From Dyadobacter frigoris (GTDB lineage Bacteria > Bacteroidota > Bacteroidia > Cytophagales > Spirosomataceae): 64,000 nt of DNA. A program made the position numbers and the translations under genes. The notes beneath the pieces are model-generated. The model saw only the letters and a list, made by a program, of their open reading frames with translations, searched no databases and was not told where the DNA came from. Below are positions 38,123 through 47,332 of the stretch, in pieces. The stretch spans positions 1 through 64,000 of the forward strand of contig NZ_SZVO01000008.1 in the NCBI RefSeq assembly GCF_005280585.1, read 5' to 3'. Position 1 is the first letter of the stretch; each line of letters opens with the position of its first letter.

Positions 38123-38800
38123 TTACAGTTTAGTGATCTTTTTATACAAACTCCCAGGCAACTTAATCTTCGCCAAGCTATCCACACTGACCTCAAAGGA
38201 ATTGAAAACGTCTTTATCCGAACTCAACTCACTGCTGTCTTTTACCAGGATATTTGATTTCCCGATTTTATTCTTTCCATTGATCAACAGATATCCGCCG
38301 GAATTAAGTCTCGCTGACAAATTACTGATTGAATTCTCAGTCAGAAGCGTGGATTTTCCTTTTTGATTTAAAATAAAATCCGTTGTTTTCCAGCCTTTTA
38401 TAATGTTAACTGTATTAGACACATCAACTCCGGATAACTTCGGTGCGCTAATATATATGGCCGGTTTCGAGTCGAAATCGAAATAGCGATCCGCGGCTTC
38501 ATCAGATATTGCCTTATGCGTTAGTTCCAGGGTATCACCATTTATTTTCCAATCCAGCATTTTTCTGTCAGTGATATAATGGATTTGAAAAGCAGCGCCA
38601 GGCTGAATTTGCGTTACACCAACTTGTTTGCCATTGATTTTTACATAACTAAATGGTTTGAGTATTTCTCTTTTATATCCGGAAAACGGATCTTTCTGAT
38701 CAATTTTCTCAAATTCAGCTTTCAGCACCAGATTTGAACCTGCCACAAAAAGAAGTATTATCGCAAGTAAACCGATAATTAAAATATTACTATGTTTCAT
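38123..38800 (-). CDS. Membrane-anchored GIN-domain (DUF2807-like) protein
   Basis: 225 residues with one N-terminal membrane helix (ILIIGLLAIILLFVAGSNLV) and a beta-helix-like extracytoplasmic domain (about 50-220): FSYVKINGKQVGVTQIQPGA, KPAIYISAPKLSGVDVSNT, then repeated short strands. This is the style of auto-transporter head-GIN proteins. It is the last gene of a four-gene operon (ABC ATPase, membrane protein, GntR, GIN protein) with 11 bases to the GntR gene. The role is unknown; operon company suggests envelope stress or export. Confidence 0.75.
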   Translation of the reverse strand: MKHSNILIIGLLAIILLFVAGSNLVLKAEFEKIDQKDPFSGYKREILKPFSYVKINGKQVGVTQIQPGAAFQIHYITDRKMLDWKINGDTLELTHKAISDEAADRYFDFDSKPAIYISAPKLSGVDVSNTVNIIKGWKTTDFILNQKGKSTLLTENSISNLSARLNSGGYLLINGKNKIGKSNILVKDSSELSSDKDVFNSFEVSVDSLAKIKLPGSLYKKITKL

Positions 38801-38811
38801 GATTTTAAGAG

Positions 38812-39192
38812 TTATTTGATGACAGGATAGGTGTCTGCAATAAATTTGGTATAACGTTCCGAAACTTCATCCATACTGATGTTAAGCATGTAAAGTGTCC
38901 GGAAAAAATCAGGAAGCTCACTTTCCAGAAATCTCTCTTTCCGGTAGGCACGTATCCGTTCATTTGCCTGTTCTTCTGCCGAGTATCCAATGCCTCTTTT
39001 TGTAAAAATGATTTCCTTATTTTGCAAAAATTCATAGGCCCGCATGACCGTATTCGGATTTACTTCCATCATGCCCGCCAAATCCCTTACAGACGCAATA
39101 CGCTGCCCGGCTGGCCATTTTCCAAGCAATATCTGCTCGCAGATATAGTCCGCAATTTGGAGGTAAATGGATTGTTTATCTTTAAATTCCAT
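38812..39192 (-). CDS. GntR-family regulator, YtrA type
   Basis: 126 residues from ATG 39192 (MEFKDKQSIYLQIADYICEQ); an upstream ATG would overlap the membrane-protein gene and add residues unlike the family. The winged helix has the signature RIASVRDLAGMMEVNPNTVM, then RAYEFLQ and a short C-terminal helix region instead of a large effector domain, as in the YtrA group. YtrA regulators repress their own ABC-transporter operons. It lies inside such an operon, 11 bases after the membrane protein and 11 before the GIN gene. Confidence 0.92.
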   Translation of the reverse strand: MEFKDKQSIYLQIADYICEQILLGKWPAGQRIASVRDLAGMMEVNPNTVMRAYEFLQNKEIIFTKRGIGYSAEEQANERIRAYRKERFLESELPDFFRTLYMLNISMDEVSERYTKFIADTYPVIK

Positions 39193-39203
39193 GTGTCGAA
39201 TTG

Positions 39204-39992
39204 TTAAATTTCTTTCTCTTTCAGACGCAGATACGTTATAAACCAAAGGCTTAAAAGAATCAGCGCAGGAAAAATGTATATTAAAAGCTGAAAGTTGTCG
39301 GGATAATTCACGAAGAAAAATTTGGAGTCTTTACCAAAATCCCAGAGTTTCCATCCCGCGAAAGGAAATGTAACAACTTTGTCAAAATCACCCGTCATGT
39401 TTGTAGCCAGAGTCACCTGGAACATCACAAGTATAAAATAAATTGCGATATCAGCTGCGGCTGATTTAATATAAGAGGCTTTCGTAAAATATATGGAACC
39501 AAGAAAAATGGAGCCCTGTATGAGTGCATATGAATAGCAGATATATTGGATCAAATCATTAGGCAAAGGATCGTATTTATGACTATTGGGAGGGAAATTC
39601 TCATTTGCATAATTCAAAGTCAAGAAATGCAGTTCCAGAAAAAACAGTAGAAACGGTATTATAAAAAGTAGATTAAGAAATAATGCACTTAGAAATTTTT
39701 CTATTGTTGAGGCTGGTATCATAAGTGCTGCCATTCCGGTTGACGGCGAGGCGTATGAAGTAAATACGCTGCTGGTATAAAGGCTGCTTCCCAGAAGTAA
39801 AATCATGAAAAGTGCAATGTAATGCAGTGCTTCAAAAATGCCGTTGTACGTACTGGAAGTTGCTACCGGGAGCATCAAAAGTAAAAGTACTACAACAAGC
39901 AAAGCAGCCATACCAAGATTGTTTTTCCCTTTTTCGGCTAAATCCAGTTTAAGCATTAAGCCGAAACGGTGAAAGTCAAATGTCTGATTCAT
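39204..39992 (-). CDS. ABC-2-like membrane protein of the YtrA-type operon
   Basis: About 262 residues from ATG 39992 (MNQTFDFHRFGLMLKLDLAE). The open frame extends 68 codons upstream into the ATPase gene, but those residues are unlike a transporter. Six or so membrane helices are visible (MAALLVVVLLLLMLPVATS, FLSALFLNLLFIIPFLLFFL, FQLLIYIFPALILLSLWFIT among them). It probably forms the membrane part for the ATPase encoded 106 bases upstream. The substrate is unknown; drug, peptide or lipid export is typical for the type. Confidence 0.8.
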   Translation of the reverse strand: MNQTFDFHRFGLMLKLDLAEKGKNNLGMAALLVVVLLLLMLPVATSSTYNGIFEALHYIALFMILLLGSSLYTSSVFTSYASPSTGMAALMIPASTIEKFLSALFLNLLFIIPFLLFFLELHFLTLNYANENFPPNSHKYDPLPNDLIQYICYSYALIQGSIFLGSIYFTKASYIKSAAADIAIYFILVMFQVTLATNMTGDFDKVVTFPFAGWKLWDFGKDSKFFFVNYPDNFQLLIYIFPALILLSLWFITYLRLKEKEI

Positions 39993-40098
39993 AGTATAAA
40001 GTATGATAATAAGTGGATCGGAAGAATGGCCGGAAATGTGTATCTGATAAGGAAAAGCAAGAAAGTTATAAGGAAGATGAATACTAGTTTCATAGCCT

Positions 40099-40932
40099 TT
40101 AATTAAAAATTGATTTGATACGGGCAGGATTTTCCATGACAGCATTGAACAATTGTTCCAGGTCAACACGGCTATCCATTTGTTCTGAATTTTCAAAAAC
40201 GGCGTTGTATCCTCTTAATGAAGGCTCTGAATATATAACTCGCTGATCGTAATCAACATTTGATAAGGTTCCAAAACAAAGTCGTTCGGCCACCACATCC
40301 AGACTATGCTGTATCAAAATTTTACTATCTTCTATAATGATGATTGAATCGATCAGGTTGTCAAGATCTCTTACCTGATGTGTGGATATCAGGATAAGCC
40401 GTTCAGCATCGAGCACATTGGAAACTACTTTTCTGAACTGGCTTTTTGATGGAATATCGAGTCCGTTCGTGGGCTCGTCCATGATCAGCACTTTTGTATT
40501 GGTAGCAAGTGCAAAGGCGATCAATACTTTTTTCTTCTGTCCATATGACATACCCGTAAGTTTATTCCCTTCCGGAATATCAAACTCGGCGATGTAACCC
40601 ATAAACTGATTTTTATCGAATTTTGGATAAAATGGCGATAACGTTTCCAGATATTTCTCCATTGTCACTGACGGAAGATAAATTTCTTCCGGAAGGAAAA
40701 AAATATCCTGTAAAAATGCCGGTTCACGTTTTCTTGGTTCTCGCCCCGAAACTTCGATGGTTCCTTCCAAAGGAAAAAGCAGTCCCGCCATATTACGGAG
40801 TAAACTTGATTTCCCGGCACCGTTTTTTCCGAGTAACCCATAAATATGTCCCGGATGGAGTTTTAGTGAAAGATCTGTAAATAACTTTTTTTGTTTACTG
40901 TATCCAAAGGAAACGTGGTCGAGATTAATCAT
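40099..40932 (-). CDS. ABC transporter ATP-binding protein
   Basis: 277 residues from ATG 40932 (MINLDHVSFGYSKQKKLF). The ATPase core is complete: Walker A GLLGKNGAGKSS, Q-loop FLPEEIYLPSV, signature MSYGQKKK (a variant of LSGGQ), Walker B LIMDEPTNGLD and the H-loop STHQVRDLDNL. A C-terminal extension of about 70 residues follows. First gene of the YtrA-type operon; it energises the membrane protein encoded next. Confidence 0.93.
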   Translation of the reverse strand: MINLDHVSFGYSKQKKLFTDLSLKLHPGHIYGLLGKNGAGKSSLLRNMAGLLFPLEGTIEVSGREPRKREPAFLQDIFFLPEEIYLPSVTMEKYLETLSPFYPKFDKNQFMGYIAEFDIPEGNKLTGMSYGQKKKVLIAFALATNTKVLIMDEPTNGLDIPSKSQFRKVVSNVLDAERLILISTHQVRDLDNLIDSIIIIEDSKILIQHSLDVVAERLCFGTLSNVDYDQRVIYSEPSLRGYNAVFENSEQMDSRVDLEQLFNAVMENPARIKSIFN

Positions 40933-41075
40933 GGCTTGATTATTTAGTGTTATAGTTAAGTAATACACTAACGAAGATAATGTGTTAAATTTGTATTGTC
41001 AATATGAGCGACGTTATTTTTTGTTAAAAAAATTAATTGTTCAACAAATTTTTCTTTCGGTTAGAATAAAATTGA

Positions 41076-41106
41076 TTTGGATGAGTTATTAACGCGTGTA
41101 CTTTTG
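41076..41106 (+). promoter_or_regulatory. Bacteroidota-type promoter for the DUF3078 gene
   Basis: TTTG at 41076-41079, exactly 19 bases, then TACTTTTG at 41099-41106: a full match to TTTG-N19-TAnnTTTG. Transcription would start near 41112, leaving a ~78-base leader before the gene at 41190. Confidence 0.7.
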
Positions 41107-41189
41107 TGAAAAATAAGCCACAGGATGTTTCCTGATGCTTTTTTGATAAAACCACTATCTTTTTTAGTTTTCCAGGTTACCCTTTCGAA

Positions 41190-42167
41190 ATGAATTATTT
41201 TTCAGCGTTATTTTTGAATTCAAGTAAGAGAAATTTTAAAGTTGGTATCATTTTTTTCCTGTTCCCGCTGTGCTTTAATCCTGTTAAGGGTCAGGCTCCA
41301 TATGATTTCAGCAAACTGATTGATTTGTCTAATGGCCTGAATGCTGCAAGATTAAAAGTTGAGAAGGATACCAGCTGGCATAAAATGGAGCTGGGAGCCA
41401 ACTTTAATCAGGGAAGTTTTAGTCCGCAATGGACTGGTGGCGGGGTAAGTTCCATAGGAATTGGTGTACTTTTCAATGCACTTTTTGAGAAGAAAAAAGG
41501 AAAAAATTCCTGGCGGAATGATCTTCAAACGCAATATGGTTTTGCCAAAAACGAAGGGCAGGGGAGCCGGAAAAATATGGACCGGATCTTTTTTGATACA
41601 AAATATAACCGGGACGTAAGTTCTAAGTGTGCGCTATTTGCCAATATTAATTTCCAGTCACAGTTTGCCGGCGGATTTGACTATTCCTTGAATGCGGATT
41701 CTGTTATGATCAAACGAAAAGTTTCCAGATTTGCTGCACCGGCTTATTTCACGCAGTCGATTGGAATGGAATACAAACCGGTGGATTATTTTTTCCTGGA
41801 TTTCGCGCCGGGAGCATTCCGGCAGACTTTTGTCTGGGATAAAAATTTGTATGTAAACACTCCGAACCAGAACAACTATGGTGTAGCGATCGGAAGACGC
41901 ATTCACTATGAGTTAGCCCTGATGCAGATTGTAGCGAACTATAACAAGGATATCGCCAAACAGATGAATCTGAAATTTCGCTATCAGCTATATTCCAGCC
42001 TTGCTGACCCGTCCAAAATAGACAGTCGCCTGGATGCTTCGCTGACAGCAAAACTGAACAAATACATGAATGTCAATTTAAGTGCTATTCTGGTTTATAA
42101 TGAAGACCAAAGCGCCAACATTCAGTTGGCACAGGGATTGAATATCGGTTTTTTATATTCGTTTTGA
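41190..42167 (+). CDS. DUF3078 family outer-membrane-type protein
   Basis: 325 residues with an export signal (VGIIFFLFPLCFNPVKGQ). The mature part has the DUF3078 look: a W-rich, beta-strand start (MELGANFNQGSFSPQWTGGG), then SWRNDLQTQYGFAKNEGQGS and repeated 8-12-residue strands ending in NIGFLYSF with a terminal Phe. Such proteins are probably small outer-membrane barrels of Bacteroidota; no function is known. A consensus promoter precedes it. Confidence 0.88.
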   Translation: MNYFSALFLNSSKRNFKVGIIFFLFPLCFNPVKGQAPYDFSKLIDLSNGLNAARLKVEKDTSWHKMELGANFNQGSFSPQWTGGGVSSIGIGVLFNALFEKKKGKNSWRNDLQTQYGFAKNEGQGSRKNMDRIFFDTKYNRDVSSKCALFANINFQSQFAGGFDYSLNADSVMIKRKVSRFAAPAYFTQSIGMEYKPVDYFFLDFAPGAFRQTFVWDKNLYVNTPNQNNYGVAIGRRIHYELALMQIVANYNKDIAKQMNLKFRYQLYSSLADPSKIDSRLDASLTAKLNKYMNVNLSAILVYNEDQSANIQLAQGLNIGFLYSF

Positions 42168-42206
42168 AAGGCGGTTCTTTTGGGAATTCTTAGAATTTGT
42201 CGGTAT

Positions 42207-43649
42207 TTAAAACTTATAATATTTCAGATACTGATAATAAAACCCGATTCCTTTTTTATAATCCTCAGCATTGATCCGCTCATTAACACCATGAAAACCT
42301 TCCGGATCTGTGAATGGGATGAACCTGAAAATTTGTTGTGTTAATTCACTGAAAGACTTGCTGTCCGTAGCACCTAAAACGAGATAAGGTGTAACAATCA
42401 GTTTGCTGTCCCAGCCGTTTATGGTGTTCTGCATGTGCGTAAAACTAGCGTGATTTACGTCTGCAACTTGTTTTGGATTTGAGCCAACAGGTCTTGCCGT
42501 TATTTCCACTTTGTCATTTCCAATTACTTTTTTCACATAGGCAATCACGTCTTCCCGGGTCGTGCCTGGCTGAGTCCGGAAATTCACAGTAGCATTGGCC
42601 TGGCCGGGAACCACATTATCCTTGATTCCAGCTTTTAAAATAGTTGTAGCCGTAGTCGTTCTGATCATCGCATTTCCAGCCGCAGAATTTTTATAAGCAT
42701 TGAATATCAAAGGCTTGAAAATAGACCTGTTCGCCATGGCCATTTTGTTGACAAAGGACATTTCAGGGCCAACGTAATCAAGAAAGGAATTGAGCACATA
42801 ACCCATTTCCTCAGGGAATGGATTATCTTTCAGTTTAACCACCGCTTTTGCCAACTCATCTATGGCCGTTTCTTTTTCAGGCATCGACGAATGGCCGCCT
42901 GGAATATTGATCTGCAAATCCAGCGTAACATAACCTTTTTCAGCAATACCTACTATGGCAGCTGGTCTGGTTAGTCCGGGTATTTTAGTTTTCGTTATAA
43001 TTCCGCCTTCGTCAACCACAACACCCGGCTTTATATTTCGTGCTTTAAAAAGATCGGCAATCGCTCGGGCTCCTTTTCCACCAACTTCCTCGTCGTGACC
43101 CATGGCGATATAAATGTCATTTTCGGGTACAAATCCTTCACGCATCAATGCTTCAACGCCTTCCAAAAGTGCCATTAAACTTCCTTTGTCATCAATAGTT
43201 CCTCTGCCATATACAAAGCCATTTTTTAGCGTGCCGGCGAAAGGTGCGGCATCCCATTTTTTTATCGTTACCTCCTCAATCGGTACCACGTCCTGGTGCG
43301 CCATCATTACCAACGGACTTCCTGCAGACGATTTTCCTTTCCAATGTAACAAAAGACTGTATTTAAGGACTTTTTCGACTGTTACGGTTTTAAAAATAGT
43401 TGGAAAAGATTTCATCAGAAATGTATGAAAACCAAGAAAGGCACTGCTGTCCAGTTTGCTTGAATCTTCGAAGGAAACTGTCTGATAAGTGATGGCCTGC
43501 TGTAATCTGGATACGGAAGAATCAGAGGCTGCAAAAGACGGCTTTTCCGGTGCGGAAAGCTGTTTGCTTTTGAATGTAAAAGTATTGAAAAGAATAAAGG
43601 CAATAAATAATAAAACAGCAATACCAAGGAACAGGAGTACTTTCTTCAT
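42207..43649 (-). CDS. M20-family peptidase (PM20D1/carboxypeptidase S-like)
   Basis: 480 residues with one N-terminal membrane anchor (VLLFLGIAVLLFIAFILFNT). The dizinc site is complete: HQDVVP, the bridging Asp in YGRGTIDDKGS, the Glu-Glu pair in GHDEEVGGKGA, and the distal Asp and His (VVDEGG; FHGVNE near the end). The dimerisation domain sits between. It probably cleaves terminal amino acids or N-acyl amino acids on the periplasmic side. It stands alone, 39 bases from the convergent DUF3078 gene. Confidence 0.93.
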   Translation of the reverse strand: MKKVLLFLGIAVLLFIAFILFNTFTFKSKQLSAPEKPSFAASDSSVSRLQQAITYQTVSFEDSSKLDSSAFLGFHTFLMKSFPTIFKTVTVEKVLKYSLLLHWKGKSSAGSPLVMMAHQDVVPIEEVTIKKWDAAPFAGTLKNGFVYGRGTIDDKGSLMALLEGVEALMREGFVPENDIYIAMGHDEEVGGKGARAIADLFKARNIKPGVVVDEGGIITKTKIPGLTRPAAIVGIAEKGYVTLDLQINIPGGHSSMPEKETAIDELAKAVVKLKDNPFPEEMGYVLNSFLDYVGPEMSFVNKMAMANRSIFKPLIFNAYKNSAAGNAMIRTTTATTILKAGIKDNVVPGQANATVNFRTQPGTTREDVIAYVKKVIGNDKVEITARPVGSNPKQVADVNHASFTHMQNTINGWDSKLIVTPYLVLGATDSKSFSELTQQIFRFIPFTDPEGFHGVNERINAEDYKKGIGFYYQYLKYYKF

Positions 43650-43971
43650 GATGACGCCAGAAAATAGTTGATTTCACCTTAAGTTGATATTTTTATTTTA
43701 AATCACCTAATGCTTTTTGGCTAAATCGGTCTAAAATGTTGAAGGAGATTACTCTTTATTATTTTTATTTATTGAAAATCAGTCATTTAACGGTTGTTAT
43801 TGTCTGTCCAAAAAGTTTGAAGTCTGATTTATTTTTGGAATTTCAGATTGGTAAAAAAGAAGATTTTAATGAAATTTTTGAAATGAAAAATGTAGTTTTA
43901 ATAAAATAAAGAAATGTAATTTTTAAAACTTTACCTGCTATACGCACGATAAAACGAGACTTCTTACAAAG
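43650..43971. other. AT-rich intergenic region
   Basis: No gene, hairpin or repeat recognised. Very AT-rich; it probably holds the promoter of the M20 peptidase. Confidence 0.5.
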
Positions 43972-44484
43972 CTAAATCTGTGTTCCATTCAGATATTTGT
44001 AAACAAAAGTTTTATTCGTTTCCAGATTTCTTAATAGCATAATTCCCGAAAAAGTATCCGGATTGACAACAGTTACTTCACTATTTGTGGTGTATTCAGC
44101 CAGATAAAAGGTCGTTGTTTTGGCTATTTTTATGTTGATATATTTGGCAAATCCGAGAAAATGTGCGTCGGTAATGACGATCCCCGTTTTGATATTTTTG
44201 AGCTGCGGGATTAATGGAATAAGAAGGGTTTCCATTGAATCATTTTTAACTTGTTGTTTTGATTTATCCCATTCCGGCGTCCAGGTTATCACTAACGTAT
44301 CTCCGAACGGCTGAATTAGTGTGGATTGGTATCCTCTTTCAGAAAATAATTTCGCAAGCGCTGTTATGTCTGTTTCATTGGGTTCTTGTGGAGAAACATC
44401 TTTTTTGCATCCATTTAAAAGAAATATTAGCCCCAGCATTAAAGCAGGCAAATATCTAAACGCACTGGAAGTAATATTTCTCAT
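43972..44484 (-). CDS. Lipoprotein of unknown function
   Basis: 170 residues with a lipoprotein signal ending in LLNGC, so lipid-anchored after cleavage before Cys26. The mature part has an alpha/beta mix: ETDITALAKLFSERGYQSTL, DTLVITWTPEWDKSKQQVKN, LKNIKTGIVITDAHFLGFAK. No family is recognised. It sits upstream of the NagB-like/GH109 pair relative to the plus axis but is separated from it by 62 bases on the same strand, so it could be the last gene of that transcript. Confidence 0.7.
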   Translation of the reverse strand: MRNITSSAFRYLPALMLGLIFLLNGCKKDVSPQEPNETDITALAKLFSERGYQSTLIQPFGDTLVITWTPEWDKSKQQVKNDSMETLLIPLIPQLKNIKTGIVITDAHFLGFAKYINIKIAKTTTFYLAEYTTNSEVTVVNPDTFSGIMLLRNLETNKTFVYKYLNGTQI

Positions 44485-44546
44485 CCCGGTATTATAATAA
44501 GAATAATTATAATACGAATAACAGGAATTTTTCTTTTAGGACAACA

Positions 44547-45293
44547 TTAAATTTTCGATTTTGAAAGTGAACTTGCCGATGCCTGGTCAAGATAAAAAGT
44601 ACAATCCGGATGAATTTGCAAAATGCTGGCAGGGAACAAATTACTGATCTCATTTTCCAGACTGTTTTTTACTGCAACAGCTTTTCGCTGATCGGGAACA
44701 GAGCAAATGATATGTTTTGATTTCATGATTTGTCTGACCGACATGCTGATTGCCTGCTTTGGAACATCATCCAGCGCAGCAAACCAGCCTTCATTCATTT
44801 GCTGCCTGCGGCAAGGTTCATCGAGATTTACGATCAGGTAAGGTTTTTCAGTATCAAAATCTGCCGGCGGATCGTTGAACGCAAGATGGCCGTTTTCTCC
44901 GACTCCTACAAGTGCAACATCAATCGGGTGTGCAAAAATTAGCCCATCAAGTCTTATAGTTTCTGTCTCTGCATCCTCTTCGCCATTAATTAGAAAAGCA
45001 TCTTTTAAGGCAGGCACGTTGGCCAGAAAACGCTCATTCAGATATTTTCTGAAACTTGCCGGATGTGTGATTTCCATACCAATATATTCATCCAGATGAA
45101 ACATCGTAACCTTTGACCAGTCAATTCCTTGCTCTGTGATGAGTTGATTTAAAGTCTGAAACTGACTTGTGCCGGTTGCTAAAATAACGTTGGAAAATCC
45201 TTTTTCAGCAATGGCCAGACGAATAAGTTCAGCAGCATGTTTTCCAGCCTTATATCCAAGTTCAGGATTTGTTTCGGAGACGACGATTTTCAT
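44547..45293 (-). CDS. nagB: Glucosamine-6-phosphate deaminase-like protein
   Basis: 248 residues, single NagB/RpiA-fold domain. ATGTSQFQTL (39-48) is the phosphate loop, FHLDEY with Asp68 holds the general base, and VGVGENGHLAFNDPP holds His136. The classical enzyme has D-G-H here; this protein has N-G-H, a variation seen in NagB-like proteins, so the exact activity is uncertain. The likely reaction is GlcN6P to Fru6P plus ammonia. It follows the GH109 gene by 44 bases; together they point to amino-sugar use. The gene symbol is by resemblance. Confidence 0.75.
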   Translation of the reverse strand: MKIVVSETNPELGYKAGKHAAELIRLAIAEKGFSNVILATGTSQFQTLNQLITEQGIDWSKVTMFHLDEYIGMEITHPASFRKYLNERFLANVPALKDAFLINGEEDAETETIRLDGLIFAHPIDVALVGVGENGHLAFNDPPADFDTEKPYLIVNLDEPCRRQQMNEGWFAALDDVPKQAISMSVRQIMKSKHIICSVPDQRKAVAVKNSLENEISNLFPASILQIHPDCTFYLDQASASSLSKSKI

Positions 45294-45337
45294 GAGTTAT
45301 TTTAAAGAGATTCGAGAGGTCAAAGATTAATATCATT

Positions 45338-46759
45338 TCATTGGGATTTTACTTTTGTGTTGCCGCCCGCAGTTAGCGAAATATCAACAGGTTTATTTGT
45401 TTTCCATGATCCTGATGTGAAATCCGGAATATCGATAGGAGCGGAGCGGTTAGCCACCGACCATTCAGTAAGTGGTGAAATGACGCTCCATGAAGCTGCA
45501 TCGTACACATCCTGATCCAGTGCGAGGCCGTTTCTCAGACAATCGATTAACCGCCAGTCCATCAGGAAATCCATGCCTCCATGGCCTCCGACTTTTTGAG
45601 CAAGTTCACCGATTCTTTTAACAATTTCAGGTTCATATTTCTTTTCAAGTGCCTTATATTCTTCTTCCGAAAACCATTCATGCCCTTGCGATATGCGGCC
45701 AGGAAGCGGATATTTCTGCGCCGCACCTTTTGTTCCGCTGATTAGGTGTATGCGGGAATAAGGCCTGGGCGAACTTACATCATGCTGTATCATGATCGTT
45801 TTTCCTTTATGCGTGCGGATCGTTGTTGTATTCATGTTTCCACGGAAAGATTTTCCTGCAAATTCCTTAAAATCCGGATCCTCCTTAGCCAGTTTATATG
45901 CTCTTTCGGCAAGCATAAAATCATTACTGGCCATAGAAACCAGATAATCCATTTTATCGCCGCGGTTTATATCCAAAACCTGAGCGACCGGTCCAAGTCC
46001 ATGCGTTGGATAAAGGTTTCCGTTTCGCTCATTTTCCCGCAAACGCCATAAATTATAACGAGTGGTTTTATCAAAAAAGGAATCGTAAATGTCATGAATG
46101 TATGCACCTTCGACATGGACTATTTCACCAAAAAATCCCTGACGGGCCATGTTCAAAGTCAGTAATTCGAAAAAATCGTAACAACAGTTTTCCAGCATCA
46201 TACAATGCTTTTTGGTACGCTCGGAAGTCTCAACCAGTTTCCAGCATTCATCCACTGTAATGGCAACTGGAATTTCGCAGGCAACATGTTTTCCATGTTC
46301 CATCGCGTAAAGTGCCATGCTGGCGTGCAGATTCCATGGCGTGCAGATGTAAATCAGATCAATATCATCCCGCTCACATACCTTTTTCCATGCATCTTCA
46401 CTTCCCGAATAAATGGTCGGATTGTGACCGGTTCCTTCAAATTTCTTTTTGGCATTATCAGCTTTTTCCGGACGGATATCACAAAGCGCTTTTACTTCCA
46501 CATTTTCCAAAAAAACAATACGCTGAATAGCGCCGCCGCCCCTGTTTCCAAGACCGATATAACCGATCCGGACGGTATCGATTTTTGGCGCAGCATAACC
46601 ACTCATGTTGAATTTCTGCTTGTGCGGATTGGTAGATGTTTGCCGGATCTTAGAATGATCAGATCCTTTTTTCTCCAACGCATGACTTGGCTCCAAACCG
46701 GCGCCAACCAACCCGAAACTTCCTAATCCTGTCAGTTTTAAAAATTTCCGTTTGTCCAT
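45338..46759 (-). CDS. GH109-type Gfo/Idh/MocA protein, exported
   Basis: 473 residues from ATG 46759 (MDKRKFLKLTGLGSFGLVGAG), a Tat-like leader with KRKFLK in place of the RR motif; an upstream ATG would put 13 residues in front. The Rossmann domain shows IGYIGLGNRGGG and ALCDIRPEKADN; the sugar-binding domain has CEIPVAITVDECWKL and AYIHDIYDSF. Layout and leader match GH109 alpha-N-acetylgalactosaminidases, which use a tightly held NAD. It precedes the NagB-like gene in one transcript. A non-GH109 oxidoreductase of the same fold cannot be excluded. Confidence 0.82.
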   Translation of the reverse strand: MDKRKFLKLTGLGSFGLVGAGLEPSHALEKKGSDHSKIRQTSTNPHKQKFNMSGYAAPKIDTVRIGYIGLGNRGGGAIQRIVFLENVEVKALCDIRPEKADNAKKKFEGTGHNPTIYSGSEDAWKKVCERDDIDLIYICTPWNLHASMALYAMEHGKHVACEIPVAITVDECWKLVETSERTKKHCMMLENCCYDFFELLTLNMARQGFFGEIVHVEGAYIHDIYDSFFDKTTRYNLWRLRENERNGNLYPTHGLGPVAQVLDINRGDKMDYLVSMASNDFMLAERAYKLAKEDPDFKEFAGKSFRGNMNTTTIRTHKGKTIMIQHDVSSPRPYSRIHLISGTKGAAQKYPLPGRISQGHEWFSEEEYKALEKKYEPEIVKRIGELAQKVGGHGGMDFLMDWRLIDCLRNGLALDQDVYDAASWSVISPLTEWSVANRSAPIDIPDFTSGSWKTNKPVDISLTAGGNTKVKSQ

Positions 46760-46869
46760 TGTCCAGGTCGTTAAAAGTGGGTTTAGTTGTTTATACAAGA
46801 ATACTATAAAAACACTATTTAAGTACTAGACAAAGGGATCAAATTATCCTGAATTTTGATTAAGGCAAC

Positions 46870-46900
46870 CCGTCCGACGGCTTTTTTCGCCGTCGGACGG
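46870..46900. terminator. Strong bidirectional hairpin
   Basis: CCGTCCGACGGC (46870-46881) and GCCGTCGGACGG (46889-46900) form a perfect 12-bp GC-rich stem around a T-rich loop. A-rich sequence follows on the plus strand. It separates the GH109 transcript from the isochorismatase remnant. The 11-mer CCGTCCGACGG recurs at 63648-63658. Confidence 0.7.
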
Positions 46901-46904
46901 ATAA

Positions 46905-47293
46905 AAAAGAAAACGAAAAAAATATTTCCCAATCGGCAAGTGGCATATTAAAGAAGGCATTCCATGTTTTTTTCTCAATCAAAATATCGCTTGGTTAATT
47001 ACGATTTCCGGAACAATATCTGTAAATCCTGTAATCGGCATCCCCACTTTTGCTATGGTTTGCAACACAGCATTTTGAGGTGCCGAAGGTTTTTCTACCC
47101 TGGCTTTTGCCCAATCCGCACCAACAGGATTAACATGCACGATCACTACGGGTAACCCTGCCGGCCTGAAGGCATTTACCAGAATGGCAGCCTTGGCCAG
47201 TACATCTTTTACGGGGTGCACTGTATCTTTCGCAATCCACTTTTGCAGGTCTATCAAAACAAGAGCAGTATATTTATCAATTTCCGTAATCAT
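46905..47293 (-). pseudogene. Isochorismatase-like hydrolase, frameshifted and truncated
   Basis: From ATG 47293 (MITEIDKYTALVLIDLQKWI) the first ~100 residues are the normal N-terminal part with the catalytic Asp in LIDLQK and LVNAFRPAGLPVVIVHVNPV. The frame is lost after DIVPEIVIN (about 46985-47000). The next frame continues PSDILIEKKTWNAFF, with the conserved Lys region, then ends before the hairpin at 46900. The catalytic Cys (normally in GGISTxxCV) is missing. A complete protein is about 185 residues. Confidence 0.75.
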
Positions 47294-47332
47294 CACTTTT
47301 TGATTTAATAGCTTCAATTTTACTCGAAAATC

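Noticed and set aside
39993..40196. N-terminal extension of the ABC membrane protein
   Set aside because: The extra 68 codons overlap the end of the ATPase gene and are unlike a transporter start; ATG 39992 is preferred.
46205..46726. 173-codon plus-strand frame
   Set aside because: Antisense to the GH109-type gene, whose motifs are clear; Cys/His/Phe-rich shadow.
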